Positions 23,276-32,039 of a DNA stretch of 59,796 nucleotides are shown piece after piece. The notes beneath the pieces are model-generated. The model was not told the origin of the DNA, searched no databases, and saw only the letters and a program-made list of their open reading frames with translations. Every line of letters starts with the position of its first letter. The first letter of the stretch is position 1. A program made the position numbers and the translations under genes. Source of the DNA: a virus; the IMG/VR virus record IMGVR_UViG_3300044712_000086, positions 1 through 59,796 of that record. One strand, written 5' to 3'.

Positions 23276-24120
23276 TGACTGAAGAAATTTATTTTAAAAA
23301 TGCAATCATTGATGCAGATTCTATTCTGTATCAGATTGCACATGTACAACCATCACCTGCTTTGTGTAAAAAAGCTTTAGATGATGCTTTAAAAGACATC
23401 ATGACAGCTACTGAAGCAGATAATGGTCTTGTGTTTATTAAAGGTACAGATAACTTTCGTTACCATGTAGCAGTAGACTACAAAGGTAACCGTAAAGATA
23501 CCATTGAACCTGAAGTAAAAGACCGTATTGAAATGCTTTATGAGTATGCTAAGGACTTTTGTATTGAATCCGATCATGCTGAAGCAGACGATTACTGTGG
23601 TGTGGCTGCTCAATTAGCTACAAATGAAAATGAATCTTATGTAGTATGTCATATTGATAAGGATCTAGATATGATTCCTGGTTGGCATTACAACTTCCGT
23701 AAGAAAGAGTTTTATCAGGTAACACCTGAAGAGGGTTACTATAACCTTATGAAACAAATTCTTACAGGTGATGCCACAGATAACATTCAAGGTATTAAAG
23801 GTATGGGTCCAAAGACTGCTGAGAAAGTTCTTAAGGATGTACCATTAAGCTTTATGTTGGATACGGTAATCGGTACCTATAAACTAAAGTGCGGATCAAC
23901 CTGGGAACATGACTTCCACAAGTCAGCTAACCTGATTTATATCCGTATGAATAGTGATGATTTTAAACCACTAACATTTGAAGAATTAAAAGAAAAGTTA
24001 TCATGGAAGACTACGGACACTGGCACCCCTTATCAGACAGACCAGACAACGCCTTCGGATTTATCTACTACATCGAAAACCTTGAAACAGGAAGACGATA
24101 CATTGGAAGAAAGCAACTAG
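23275..24120 (+). CDS. 5'-3' exonuclease (FEN/T7 gp6-like)
   Basis: 281 aa. Metal-binding acidic clusters IIDADSILYQ, DHAEADDYCG, CHIDKDLDMIPG and the helix-hairpin-helix-like ILTGDATDNIQGIKGMGPKTAEKVL. Removes primers and degrades host DNA. The last ~40 residues (from WKTTDTGTPY) are polar, low-complexity and encoded by DNA that also encodes the start of the GIY-YIG gene in another frame. Confidence 0.9.
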   Translation: MTEEIYFKNAIIDADSILYQIAHVQPSPALCKKALDDALKDIMTATEADNGLVFIKGTDNFRYHVAVDYKGNRKDTIEPEVKDRIEMLYEYAKDFCIESDHAEADDYCGVAAQLATNENESYVVCHIDKDLDMIPGWHYNFRKKEFYQVTPEEGYYNLMKQILTGDATDNIQGIKGMGPKTAEKVLKDVPLSFMLDTVIGTYKLKCGSTWEHDFHKSANLIYIRMNSDDFKPLTFEELKEKLSWKTTDTGTPYQTDQTTPSDLSTTSKTLKQEDDTLEESN

Positions 24121-24428
24121 TAAGTGTATCCCGAAAACTTAAACCTGGAGCAAGCCGAAGAACTGTCACACGTAAGGAATCTGATTGGAGAGACTATCGA
24201 TCCTCTTGCAGAGAACTCCTGGATGATATTGAACTCTATGGACCTCAAGCATTTACATTTGTTATCTACAAGTGGTGCATTGGTCCCGGAGATCTTACAT
24301 ACAGCGAAGTTGAAGAGCAATGGGAATGTAAAGTCTTATCAAGAGATGAACTCCCTAATGGCGAACGTGTGTGGTACAATGGTAACATTGGAGCAGTAAA
24401 GTTTTTAAAACCTAAAAGTTATGAGTAA
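24003..24428 (+). CDS. GIY-YIG domain nuclease, copy 3
   Basis: 141 aa. FGFIYYIENLETGRRYIGRK is the GIY-YIG core, followed by SDWRDYRSSC and YSEVEEQWECKVL with the catalytic-type glutamate region. Similar to the short Seg-like proteins of T4-type phages. Begins 118 nt before the exonuclease stop in a different frame, so the conserved nuclease core is what constrains that stretch. Confidence 0.75.
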   Translation: MEDYGHWHPLSDRPDNAFGFIYYIENLETGRRYIGRKQLVSVSRKLKPGASRRTVTRKESDWRDYRSSCRELLDDIELYGPQAFTFVIYKWCIGPGDLTYSEVEEQWECKVLSRDELPNGERVWYNGNIGAVKFLKPKSYE

Positions 24429-24585
24429 GAAAGATCGTAAGTTTAAAGAGCAACAAGAAGATTTTGTTAACTTCAAAGAAGAATTTGGTAAACAATATCA
24501 ACAGAAAAAGCTTACACAAAAACAAGCGAAAGAACGTAGGCGTATGCTACGTGAGATGAAAGAAGATCAAGAGTATTGGAATTAA
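24421..24585 (+). CDS. Small basic helical protein
   Basis: 54 aa, highly charged (KDRKFKEQQEDFVNFKEEF, AKERRRMLREMKED). Overlaps the nuclease stop as ATGAGTAA and ends 1 nt before the primase-helicase. Unknown; could be a helicase or nucleic-acid cofactor. Confidence 0.58.
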   Translation: MSKKDRKFKEQQEDFVNFKEEFGKQYQQKKLTQKQAKERRRMLREMKEDQEYWN

Positions 24586-24586
24586 A

Positions 24587-26188
24587 ATGTCCCGCTGGTA
24601 TCATGCACCTTGTCCTAAATGCAGTTCATCTGATGCATTCTCCTATAAAAATGGAGATGAATTCGGTTTCTGCTTTAGCTGTAATAAATCTTCCCCAATT
24701 AATCCTGAAGTAAAAGCTTCAACCTACAAAGAGAATTACTCAATGCACACTCTAACTGAAATTGAAACATATGATACTCGTGGTTTTCAAGAACGTGATA
24801 TTAAGAAAGTAGTTGCAGCACATTATGGAGTTAAAGTTTCCTATGCAGAAGATGGTACTATTGCTAGTCACTTCTATCCTTATACGCGGGATGGGGTGGT
24901 TGTTGCTTATAAAGAACGACAACTACCTAAAAAGTTTATCATCCACGGAGACTTTAAAGATGTACAATTCTTCGGTCAAAACACCGTTAGTGGTGGTAAA
25001 CGAATCGTTATCGCTGAAGGTGAGCTCGATGCTCTGGCAGTTGCTCAAGCACAATATGATAAGTACCAACGGTTTTATCCAGCGGTGGCGGTCCCATCGG
25101 CTAGCTCTAAGTCTCTCATCCTTTCACAACGGGAATGGCTACGTTCATTTGATGAAGTAGTTTTAGCCTTTGATATGGATGAGCCAGGTCAGAAAGCTGC
25201 TCAAGAAGCTGCTAAAATTATTGGCTATGATAAAGTTAAGGTATGTACCTTTCCTGAGAAAGATCCATGTGACGTATTAATGAAGCATGGTTCAGACGCT
25301 TTAATGCGTTGTATCTTTGAAGCTAAACAATTTAATCCTTCAGGTATTGTAACAGGTAATGCTATCTGGGAACAATATAAAGTTAAAGAAGCTACTGTAT
25401 CTGTACCTTATCCACCATGCTTAAACACTCTTAACGAAAAGCTTAAGGGTATGCGTATGGGTGAAATTGTACTTTTTACTTCAGGTACAGGTTCCGGTAA
25501 GTCTACTGTTATCAAAGAGATTGTTTTAGATATCCTCAAGAATACCGAAGAAAAAGTAGGTATGGTTTCACTTGAAGAATCCATTGGTGATACTGCTGAA
25601 AAGTTTATTGCTATGCAACTCAGGCGTAACCTTACTGAACAAGAAGCTACTGAAGAAGAAAAATATCAAGCATTTACAGAAGTGTTTGGTGACGAACGCT
25701 TAGTATTGCTTGATCACCAAGGTTCTGTTAGTGATGAATCACTTACTGATAAGATGGAATACCTTGCGTTAATGGGTTGTAAGTATATTATCCTAGACCA
25801 CATTACTATTGCAGTCTCTGAAGGTGCTAAGGGCAAGACAGGTAACGAAGCAGTCGATGCTCTTATGTCTGACCTACTTAAGATGTGTAAGAAGCATAAC
25901 ATCTGGTTAGGTGTTATCTCTCACCTACGTAAAGGTGAAAAGCCTTTCGAAGAAGGTCACTTACCATCTATTGATGACATCAAAGGTTCAGGCTCAATTA
26001 AGCAAATTGCTTTTGATATCGTAGCCTTTGCACGTAATATGATTGCAGAGTCTGAAGCAGACCGTAACACTATTAAACTACGTGTACTTAAGTCTCGATT
26101 TACAGGTCGTACAGGTGACTGCGGTAGTACTCGTTACAACTCTAAAACAACTCGACTAGAACAATTAGGCTTTGTAGATTTTGAATAA
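24587..26188 (+). CDS. DNA primase-helicase (T7 gp4-like)
   Basis: 533 aa. N-terminal zinc ribbon CPKC (9-12) and CFSC; TOPRIM with AEGELDALAVAQ and AFDMDEPGQKAA; RecA-type hexameric helicase with Walker A SGTGSGKS, SLEESIGDTA, Walker B YIILDHITIAV and VISHLRKGEKPFEEGHLPSIDDIKGSGSI split here as VISHLRK and KGSGSIKQ. Primes and unwinds at the fork. Complete architecture. Confidence 0.94.
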   Translation: MSRWYHAPCPKCSSSDAFSYKNGDEFGFCFSCNKSSPINPEVKASTYKENYSMHTLTEIETYDTRGFQERDIKKVVAAHYGVKVSYAEDGTIASHFYPYTRDGVVVAYKERQLPKKFIIHGDFKDVQFFGQNTVSGGKRIVIAEGELDALAVAQAQYDKYQRFYPAVAVPSASSKSLILSQREWLRSFDEVVLAFDMDEPGQKAAQEAAKIIGYDKVKVCTFPEKDPCDVLMKHGSDALMRCIFEAKQFNPSGIVTGNAIWEQYKVKEATVSVPYPPCLNTLNEKLKGMRMGEIVLFTSGTGSGKSTVIKEIVLDILKNTEEKVGMVSLEESIGDTAEKFIAMQLRRNLTEQEATEEEKYQAFTEVFGDERLVLLDHQGSVSDESLTDKMEYLALMGCKYIILDHITIAVSEGAKGKTGNEAVDALMSDLLKMCKKHNIWLGVISHLRKGEKPFEEGHLPSIDDIKGSGSIKQIAFDIVAFARNMIAESEADRNTIKLRVLKSRFTGRTGDCGSTRYNSKTTRLEQLGFVDFE

Positions 26189-26337
26189 TGAAATCAATAT
26201 ACAAACCGCATATTTACTGGCATGCTCCTTGGTGGAGATGCGTTCGACAAGACCCCTCTAAACCAGGGGTTATTTTTATTGGTGATGGGTGGACCCCAAA
26301 ACAAGCATATAATTATTGCCTCAACATCAAACAGTGA
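26188..26337 (+). CDS. Microgene between primase-helicase and RNA polymerase
   Basis: 49 aa, tryptophan-rich (HIYWHAPWWRCVRQDPSKP, FIGDGWTPKQAYNYC). One-base overlap with the stop of the helicase (TAATG). Unknown. Confidence 0.5.
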   Translation: MKSIYKPHIYWHAPWWRCVRQDPSKPGVIFIGDGWTPKQAYNYCLNIKQ

Positions 26338-26341
26338 CAAC

Positions 26342-28546
26342 ATGAATCCACTACAATATCTTACTGAACGTGTATCGAAGATTGTCTTAAACTCAGATAA
26401 GATTCAGAATGAGGGTGCTCGTCTTCTGGCACATCATGCAACATGGGAATATGACCTTGAAAGATTTATTAATGAAGCTTGGGATTCCCTTCTTAAGTAC
26501 TGTATCCGTAACAAAAATTCTACGCACTCTGCCTCTGTCAAACTCACCTTCGCATCTGACCTTATCGGAAAAAGAATTGCAAGAGCTATCGGTGCTGACG
26601 AAACAGACGTTAAAACTACCTTATCCTTGGGAGATCTTCTTCTTGAAACATTCCTCCAAGACGGACTAATCGATATCTTCCGAGAGTACGAAGGTCGTAA
26701 GGCACCATATATGGTTCGTATTGTTAATATGGACGATGAGATTAAGCCTACACTTATCGGTACTTCTTTTGAACCTTTACTACCTATCGCTGGTTTATAC
26801 AGTCCACTAACTAAAGATCCTTTTATTAAGGGATGGACTAACAGTAAACTATTCCACGAATACCTTAATCAACCATTCATCAAGTCACTTGAAGCTTTAA
26901 GACAACAGCCTTGGGTTCTTAACCAAGCAGTACTGTCTGCTATGGCTGAATGTAAACCACAAGAGATTCTAGAAGTGGTTGATGAACATGGTGTTATCTG
27001 GGATTACAATATCCACCATGAAAATCTAGATCTACCTAAGAAACTATGGCATACAGATGGTACAAAGTTCCTAGGTAAACGTGACCCTAAACTACAGCGT
27101 ATGCTCAGTAAGTTCTTTGAGTATACCCAAGTCATTAAGAAAGCACAACTAATTGGTAACAAAACGTTCTATCAAGAAGTCTCCTGCGACTACCGAGGCC
27201 GTGTATACTACGCCGAGTCCTTTCTTGAATTCCAGGGTTCAGACTTGGCTCGATCCTTGTTTCTTTTTGCTAACAAGAAAAGGGTCGATGAAAGAGGGTA
27301 CTACTGGCTTTCAGTACATGCTGCTTCCTGCTACAATAAATCATTTAATATTGAAGAACTATCTAGCCAAGGATTCTCTACTGACTACGTGGCATACCTC
27401 AAGGAAGAGGGTCTAGATACTATTTCTGTAGATAAAATGACTCTAGACGATCGTGTACTATGGGTTAAAAAGAATCTGGAATTCATTATTAATATTGCCC
27501 GTAGAAAGTGGATTGATCTTAATGCAGAAAAGCCTTATAGTTTCTTAGCAGCTTGTATCGAGATTGCAGGATATCATAAAGCTAAACTACTACGTCAAGA
27601 ATATTTTTCTGGACTACCTATTCCTATCGATGGTAGTAACAACGGATGGCAGCATTTAGCAGCTATGTCTAAGGATAAACAAGCAGGTTCACTAGTATCC
27701 CTGGTACCTACTCCTATCCAAAAAGACTTCTATGTAGCAGTAGCTAAGGACTTAATCAAGCTTATGCCTGAATGGTTTGAGTCTAAGAACATGCCTATGA
27801 AACATATTCGTAAGGGTATTGCCAAGCGTGGTTCTATGACTCGTGCCTACTCAGCTGGTAAACAACGTATCGCTAAGAACATGTACGATGATTGCCATGT
27901 AGAAGGTTTTACTGTCAAGTACAATATTACCGAGGAAGATACAGACATTCTAGCTACTAACCTAATTAAGGCTATTAATACTGTCTGTGCTGGACCTCTT
28001 AAAACAACTAAATTCCTACAGAAAATTGCTGAACATGAGTTAAACTCTGGTCGTAATCATATGACATGGCATACACCTAGTGGTTTCCCTGTAGTTTATA
28101 AGGCTTACTTACAACATGAACGTAAACAAAGAGGTACTATCAAGGGTATCCAAGGTAACAAAGATGGTCGTGTCATGCACGTTATCAAGGTCGATGTACT
28201 TAATAAAGAAACTGGAGAGCGTGTACCTTGTAGGCGTTCTTTTGCGTCTGGTATTAGCCCTAATGTTGTTCATTCCTATGATGCTGCTCACATGGCTAAC
28301 ACTATCGTTGCTTTTAATGGTTCATTTGCTGCAGTTCATGACTCATTTAGTACCCATGCTAGTGAAGTGGACTTTCTCCAAGAAGTAACCAAACAAACTT
28401 TCATTGCACAGTACGATGTAGATAACTTCTTTACTGTACTTAAAGAAAGTTTAATGCTTAATAGTAATACTTTTGAATTCAATGAGCCAGAACTAGGTGA
28501 GTTAGATGTTAAAGAAGTAATTGATTCTAAATACTTTTTCTGCTAA
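26342..28546 (+). CDS. T7-like single-subunit RNA polymerase
   Basis: 734 aa from ATG 26342 (the frame is open from 26222, but the upstream part is covered by the 49-aa gene). DYRGRVYY at 283-290 (DxxGR), motif A DGSNNGWQHLA (D430), motif B KRGSMTRAYSAG (K495, Y503) and motif C AAVHDSFS. All catalytic residues are present. About 150 residues shorter than T7 RNA polymerase, mostly in the N-terminal promoter-handling domain. It should read the nine-copy promoter repeat. Confidence 0.94.
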   Translation: MNPLQYLTERVSKIVLNSDKIQNEGARLLAHHATWEYDLERFINEAWDSLLKYCIRNKNSTHSASVKLTFASDLIGKRIARAIGADETDVKTTLSLGDLLLETFLQDGLIDIFREYEGRKAPYMVRIVNMDDEIKPTLIGTSFEPLLPIAGLYSPLTKDPFIKGWTNSKLFHEYLNQPFIKSLEALRQQPWVLNQAVLSAMAECKPQEILEVVDEHGVIWDYNIHHENLDLPKKLWHTDGTKFLGKRDPKLQRMLSKFFEYTQVIKKAQLIGNKTFYQEVSCDYRGRVYYAESFLEFQGSDLARSLFLFANKKRVDERGYYWLSVHAASCYNKSFNIEELSSQGFSTDYVAYLKEEGLDTISVDKMTLDDRVLWVKKNLEFIINIARRKWIDLNAEKPYSFLAACIEIAGYHKAKLLRQEYFSGLPIPIDGSNNGWQHLAAMSKDKQAGSLVSLVPTPIQKDFYVAVAKDLIKLMPEWFESKNMPMKHIRKGIAKRGSMTRAYSAGKQRIAKNMYDDCHVEGFTVKYNITEEDTDILATNLIKAINTVCAGPLKTTKFLQKIAEHELNSGRNHMTWHTPSGFPVVYKAYLQHERKQRGTIKGIQGNKDGRVMHVIKVDVLNKETGERVPCRRSFASGISPNVVHSYDAAHMANTIVAFNGSFAAVHDSFSTHASEVDFLQEVTKQTFIAQYDVDNFFTVLKESLMLNSNTFEFNEPELGELDVKEVIDSKYFFC

Positions 28547-28554
28547 TCTCGTTA

Positions 28555-28575
28555 TAGATGGTACCTAATACCGAA
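28555..28575 (+). promoter_or_regulatory. Candidate phage RNA polymerase promoter for nrdA-nrdB
   Basis: Copy TAGATGGTACCTAATACCGA, 9 nt after the RNA polymerase stop. Shares the variant ATACC start with the 19664 copy. The likely nrdA ATG (28597) follows 22 nt later. Confidence 0.65.
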
Positions 28576-28596
28576 CAACAACTAACAGGAAGATAC

Positions 28597-30609
28597 ATGG
28601 AAAATAATTATAAAGGTTTAATTAATATTAACTACGATAAAGATAACCTGCTTACTGATTATGCTAAAGATATGATCATGGACTTCTATGCTATCAAAGG
28701 TGAAACATCACCCCAAGAAGTCTATGCCCGAGCAGCTTGTGCTTGGAGTACATTTAAAGGTAAACAAGATCTTGCATTAGCTCAACGGTTATATAACTAT
28801 GTAAGCAACAAATGGTTTATGTTTGCCTCACCTGTACTATCTAATGCACCAGCTGTAGACGCTAAGGCTAAAGGCTTACCTATTTCCTGTTTCCTTACAT
28901 ATGTACCTGATACAGTAGAGGGTCTCATCGATCACTCATCCGAACTACGTTGGCTATCTGTAATGGGTGGTGGTGTAGGTGGACATTGGTCAGACGTACG
29001 TTCCGTATCTGACGTAGCGCCTGGTCCTATTCCTTTCCTACATACAGTAGATGCAGATATGACTGCATATCGTCAAGGTAAAACTCGTAAAGGTTCTTAT
29101 GCTGCTTATCTCTCTATTGATCACCCTGATATTATGGAGTTTATTGGTCTCAGGATCCCAACAGGAGACGTCAATCGTAAATGCTTCAATCTCCATAACG
29201 CTGTTAATATTACTAATACTTTCATGGATGCTGTCCTGAAAGGTAAACAATACGAACTTATTGACCCTAAGCGTGGTAACACAGGTGAATTCCTAGATGC
29301 ACGTACTGTATGGACTAAGTTAATGGAAACTCGTTTCCGTACTGGTGAACCATACTTAAACTTTATTGATACAGCTAATGAAGCATTACCACAAAGTCTA
29401 AAAGACAAGGGTCTAAAGATTCATGGTAGTAATTTATGTAATGAAATTCACTTACCAACTTCAGAAGATCGTACCGCAGTATGCTGCTTAAGTTCAGTTA
29501 ACCTAGAATACTTTTCTGAATGGAAAGAAACTACTATGGTTCAAGACCTAGTACGTATGCTTGATAATGTACTAGAATACTTTATTGATAATGCTCCAGC
29601 ATCACTTGTCCGAGCAGTTAAATCAGCCAAAGCAGAACGATCAATTGGTCTTGGTGCTATGGGTTTCCATGAGTGTTTACAACGATATAATATTTCATTT
29701 GAATCAACTGACGCAGTATTTATGAATGAAACTATGTTTAGTTTTATTAAGACTGCTGCTAAACTAGAATCAAAACAATTAGCTACTGAGCGTGGTGAAC
29801 CTGAAGATATGGCTGGTACTGGCCTACGTCATGCACATTTAATGGCTATTGCGCCTAACGCTTCTTCAGGTATTTTACTAAGTACTTCTCCTAGTATTGA
29901 GCCTAGTAAGGCAAATGCTTACACTCACCGTACTCGGGCAGGTTCTTTCTTAGTTAAAAATAAATACCTTGATAAGCTACTAAATGAATTAGGTAAAAAT
30001 AATGAAGAGACATGGTCATCTATTATTACTAATAAAGGTAGTGTACAACATCTAAACTTCTTATCTGATGAACAAAAGAAAGTATACAAAACTTCTTTTG
30101 AATTAGATCAAGCTTGGGTGGTTAAACATGCTGCAGATCGTCAGCCATTTATTTGCCAGGGACAATCGGTTAACTTATTCTTCCCTGCTGGATCTGATCG
30201 ATCTTATGTTAACAAAGTACATCTACAGGCGTGGTTATCAGGATTAAAAGGATTATACTATCTCCGTACCGAAGCTAAACAACGTGCCGAGAATGTATCT
30301 GAAAAGGTTGAAGAGAATAAATTGAAAGAAGTAAAAGAAACTATTATCTATGGAAAACCAAACTGCCCACAATGCAACATGGCCAAAGCCCTTCTTGAAT
30401 CAAGAGGAATTGAATATGTATATGTTGACATTACTACTACAGGTAAGTCAGCAGCAGAAATTACTGGAAGATCAGATGTCAGAACTCTACCTCAAGTATA
30501 TCTCAATGGCGAATACGTTGGAGGCTTTGATGGACTCTATAGTAAATTACAACATCGAGACACCGATGCAGTAACCGAAGATAATGAATGTAAAGCTTGT
30601 GAAGGTTAA
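28597..30609 (+). CDS. nrdA: Class I ribonucleotide reductase alpha subunit fused to glutaredoxin
   Basis: 670 aa from ATG 28597 (AGGAAG before it; an in-frame ATG at 28558 lies inside the promoter repeat). Redox/active cysteines in PISCFLTY, SNLCNEIHL and AVCCLSSVNL; no N-terminal ATP cone, so no classical dATP shut-off. Residues ~590-660 are a glutaredoxin domain, YGKPNCPQCNMAKALL with CPQC, and TLPQVYLNGEYVGG. The fusion brings its own electron donor. Followed 2 nt later by nrdB. Confidence 0.92.
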   Translation: MENNYKGLININYDKDNLLTDYAKDMIMDFYAIKGETSPQEVYARAACAWSTFKGKQDLALAQRLYNYVSNKWFMFASPVLSNAPAVDAKAKGLPISCFLTYVPDTVEGLIDHSSELRWLSVMGGGVGGHWSDVRSVSDVAPGPIPFLHTVDADMTAYRQGKTRKGSYAAYLSIDHPDIMEFIGLRIPTGDVNRKCFNLHNAVNITNTFMDAVLKGKQYELIDPKRGNTGEFLDARTVWTKLMETRFRTGEPYLNFIDTANEALPQSLKDKGLKIHGSNLCNEIHLPTSEDRTAVCCLSSVNLEYFSEWKETTMVQDLVRMLDNVLEYFIDNAPASLVRAVKSAKAERSIGLGAMGFHECLQRYNISFESTDAVFMNETMFSFIKTAAKLESKQLATERGEPEDMAGTGLRHAHLMAIAPNASSGILLSTSPSIEPSKANAYTHRTRAGSFLVKNKYLDKLLNELGKNNEETWSSIITNKGSVQHLNFLSDEQKKVYKTSFELDQAWVVKHAADRQPFICQGQSVNLFFPAGSDRSYVNKVHLQAWLSGLKGLYYLRTEAKQRAENVSEKVEENKLKEVKETIIYGKPNCPQCNMAKALLESRGIEYVYVDITTTGKSAAEITGRSDVRTLPQVYLNGEYVGGFDGLYSKLQHRDTDAVTEDNECKACEG

Positions 30610-30611
30610 TT

Positions 30612-31577
30612 ATGTCATCATTATTAAACTTTTCTAAAACATACAAACCGTTTAATCACGAATGGGCTGTAGAAATTACTAAGAAGCATGAAGAAATTCA
30701 TTGGACTGAGGATGAAGCTGAGTTATCCGAAGACGTTAATGATTGGAAACTAAAACTTTCTAATAGTGAAAAAGACTTTATTACAAATATCCTTCGACTA
30801 TTTACTCAGGGTGATGTACAGGTAGGGCAAAACTACTATGACTTCTTAATCCCTAAGTTTAAGAACAATGAAGTTAGAGTAATGCTAGGTTCATTTGCTA
30901 GTCGTGAAGGCACCCATCAACGGGCTTATGCTCTACTAAATGATACATTAGGTTTACCTGATGAAGAATATCACAAGTTCCTTGAGTACAAAGAAATGTC
31001 TGACAAGATTGATTTCATGGCAAGATCAGACTCATCTACTCAATCTGGGTTAGCCTTATCATTAGCCAAATCAGTACTCAACGAAGGTGTTTCTTTATTT
31101 GCTTCCTTTGTTATGCTACTAAACTTCCAGAGGTTTGGTAAGATGAAGGGTATGGGTACTGTAGTTGAATGGTCTATTCGAGATGAGACTGTACACGTAG
31201 AAGGTAATTCCCGTCTGTTCCGTGAGTTCTGTAATGAGCATCCCAAGATCGTTAATGATGAATTTAAATCTAAAATTTATCAGATGGCTAGGGATGTAGT
31301 ATCTCTTGAGGACAGCTTCATTGATCTTGCTTTTAAATCCTTTGGTATCGAAGGTATTACTAAAGAAGAGATTAAGTCTTATATTAGATACATTACTGAC
31401 CGCAGACTAATTCAACTAGGTTTAAAACCTAACTTCAAACAAAAAGAAAACCCACTACCTTGGTTGGAGTGGGTGCTTAATGGTGTGTCTCATGACAACT
31501 TCTTTGAGAAACGTGTTACTGAATACAGTATTAACGGTATGGAAGGTGAATGGGGCTGGGATAACCTTAAAGGATAA
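30612..31577 (+). CDS. nrdB: Class I ribonucleotide reductase beta subunit
   Basis: 321 aa. Metal ligands visible: D in QGDVQVGQN, SREGTHQRAY (E, H and radical-type Y four residues after H), NEGVSLFASF and RDETVHVEG. The Y suggests a tyrosyl-radical type enzyme. Works with NrdA-glutaredoxin to make dNDPs. Encoded immediately downstream of nrdA, between two promoter copies. Confidence 0.93.
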   Translation: MSSLLNFSKTYKPFNHEWAVEITKKHEEIHWTEDEAELSEDVNDWKLKLSNSEKDFITNILRLFTQGDVQVGQNYYDFLIPKFKNNEVRVMLGSFASREGTHQRAYALLNDTLGLPDEEYHKFLEYKEMSDKIDFMARSDSSTQSGLALSLAKSVLNEGVSLFASFVMLLNFQRFGKMKGMGTVVEWSIRDETVHVEGNSRLFREFCNEHPKIVNDEFKSKIYQMARDVVSLEDSFIDLAFKSFGIEGITKEEIKSYIRYITDRRLIQLGLKPNFKQKENPLPWLEWVLNGVSHDNFFEKRVTEYSINGMEGEWGWDNLKG

Positions 31578-31578
31578 T

Positions 31579-31725
31579 ATGAGCAAAGGTTTATACGATA
31601 ATATTCATGCTAAACGTAAACGTATTAAAGAAGGTTCCGGAGAAAAGATGCGTAAGCCAGGTACTAAAGGTGCCCCTACAGATAAGGCTTTTAAAGAGTC
31701 TGCTAAGACCGCTAAGAAGAAATAA
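31579..31725 (+). CDS. Conserved small basic phage protein
   Basis: 48 aa, starting MSKGLYDNIHAKRKRIKEG and containing GEKMRKPGTKGAPTDKAF. The pattern is one of the commonest small proteins of cyanophages and other aquatic phages and is always basic; its function is unknown. Begins 1 nt after nrdB. Confidence 0.8.
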   Translation: MSKGLYDNIHAKRKRIKEGSGEKMRKPGTKGAPTDKAFKESAKTAKKK

Positions 31726-31726
31726 T

Positions 31727-31747
31727 TAGTCGGTTCCTAATAGTAAA
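31727..31747 (+). promoter_or_regulatory. Candidate phage RNA polymerase promoter for tRNAs
   Basis: Copy AGTCGGTTCCTAATAGTAAA. By analogy with T7 the start would be G31743, 8 nt before the tRNA-Asn gene, which is a strong hint that the repeat is a promoter rather than a protein-coding or structural repeat. Confidence 0.78.
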
Positions 31748-31750
31748 TGT

Positions 31751-31825
31751 TCCGAGGTAGCACAGCGGTAGTGCAGTTGGCTGTTAACCAATTGGTCGTA
31801 GGTTCGATCCCTACCCTCGGAGCCA
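31751..31825 (+). tRNA. tRNA-Asn (GTT)
   Basis: Acceptor TCCGAGG/CCTCGGA, D arm GCAC/GTGC, anticodon stem GTTGG/CCAAT with loop CTGTTAA (anticodon GTT), T arm with GTTCGATC, discriminator G and encoded CCA. All stems close. Confidence 0.95.
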
Positions 31826-31953
31826 AGAACATTCTAGTACTTCTAGAACCCTATCCTACTACCTTAGGGCTGTTGTCGTCACAGTAGAGGCGTCCGTTCA
31901 ACTTATCAACGATATACGATAAGCGTTTGTGGGATCGTATACCCACACTTTAT
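31826..31953 (+). other. 128-nt spacer between tRNA-Asn and tRNA-Leu with hairpins
   Basis: No tRNA or gene recognised. It contains CGATATACGAT and a hairpin TGTGGG-(loop)-CCCACA (31928-31947) ending 6 nt before tRNA-Leu, plus TTCTAGTACTTCTAGAA. It may be a processing element, a decayed tRNA or a small RNA. Confidence 0.4.
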
Positions 31954-32037
31954 GCGCTTATGGTGGAATTGGTAGACACAGGAGACTTAAAATCTCCCGG
32001 TATATCCGTACTGGTTCGAGTCCAGTTAGGCGCACCA
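31954..32037 (+). tRNA. tRNA-Leu (TAA)
   Basis: Acceptor GCGCTTA/TAGGCGC, anticodon stem GGAGA/TCTCC with loop CTTAAAA (anticodon TAA), a long variable arm as expected for leucine, T loop GTTCGAGTC, discriminator A and encoded CCA. Confidence 0.95.
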
Positions 32038-32039
32038 TT

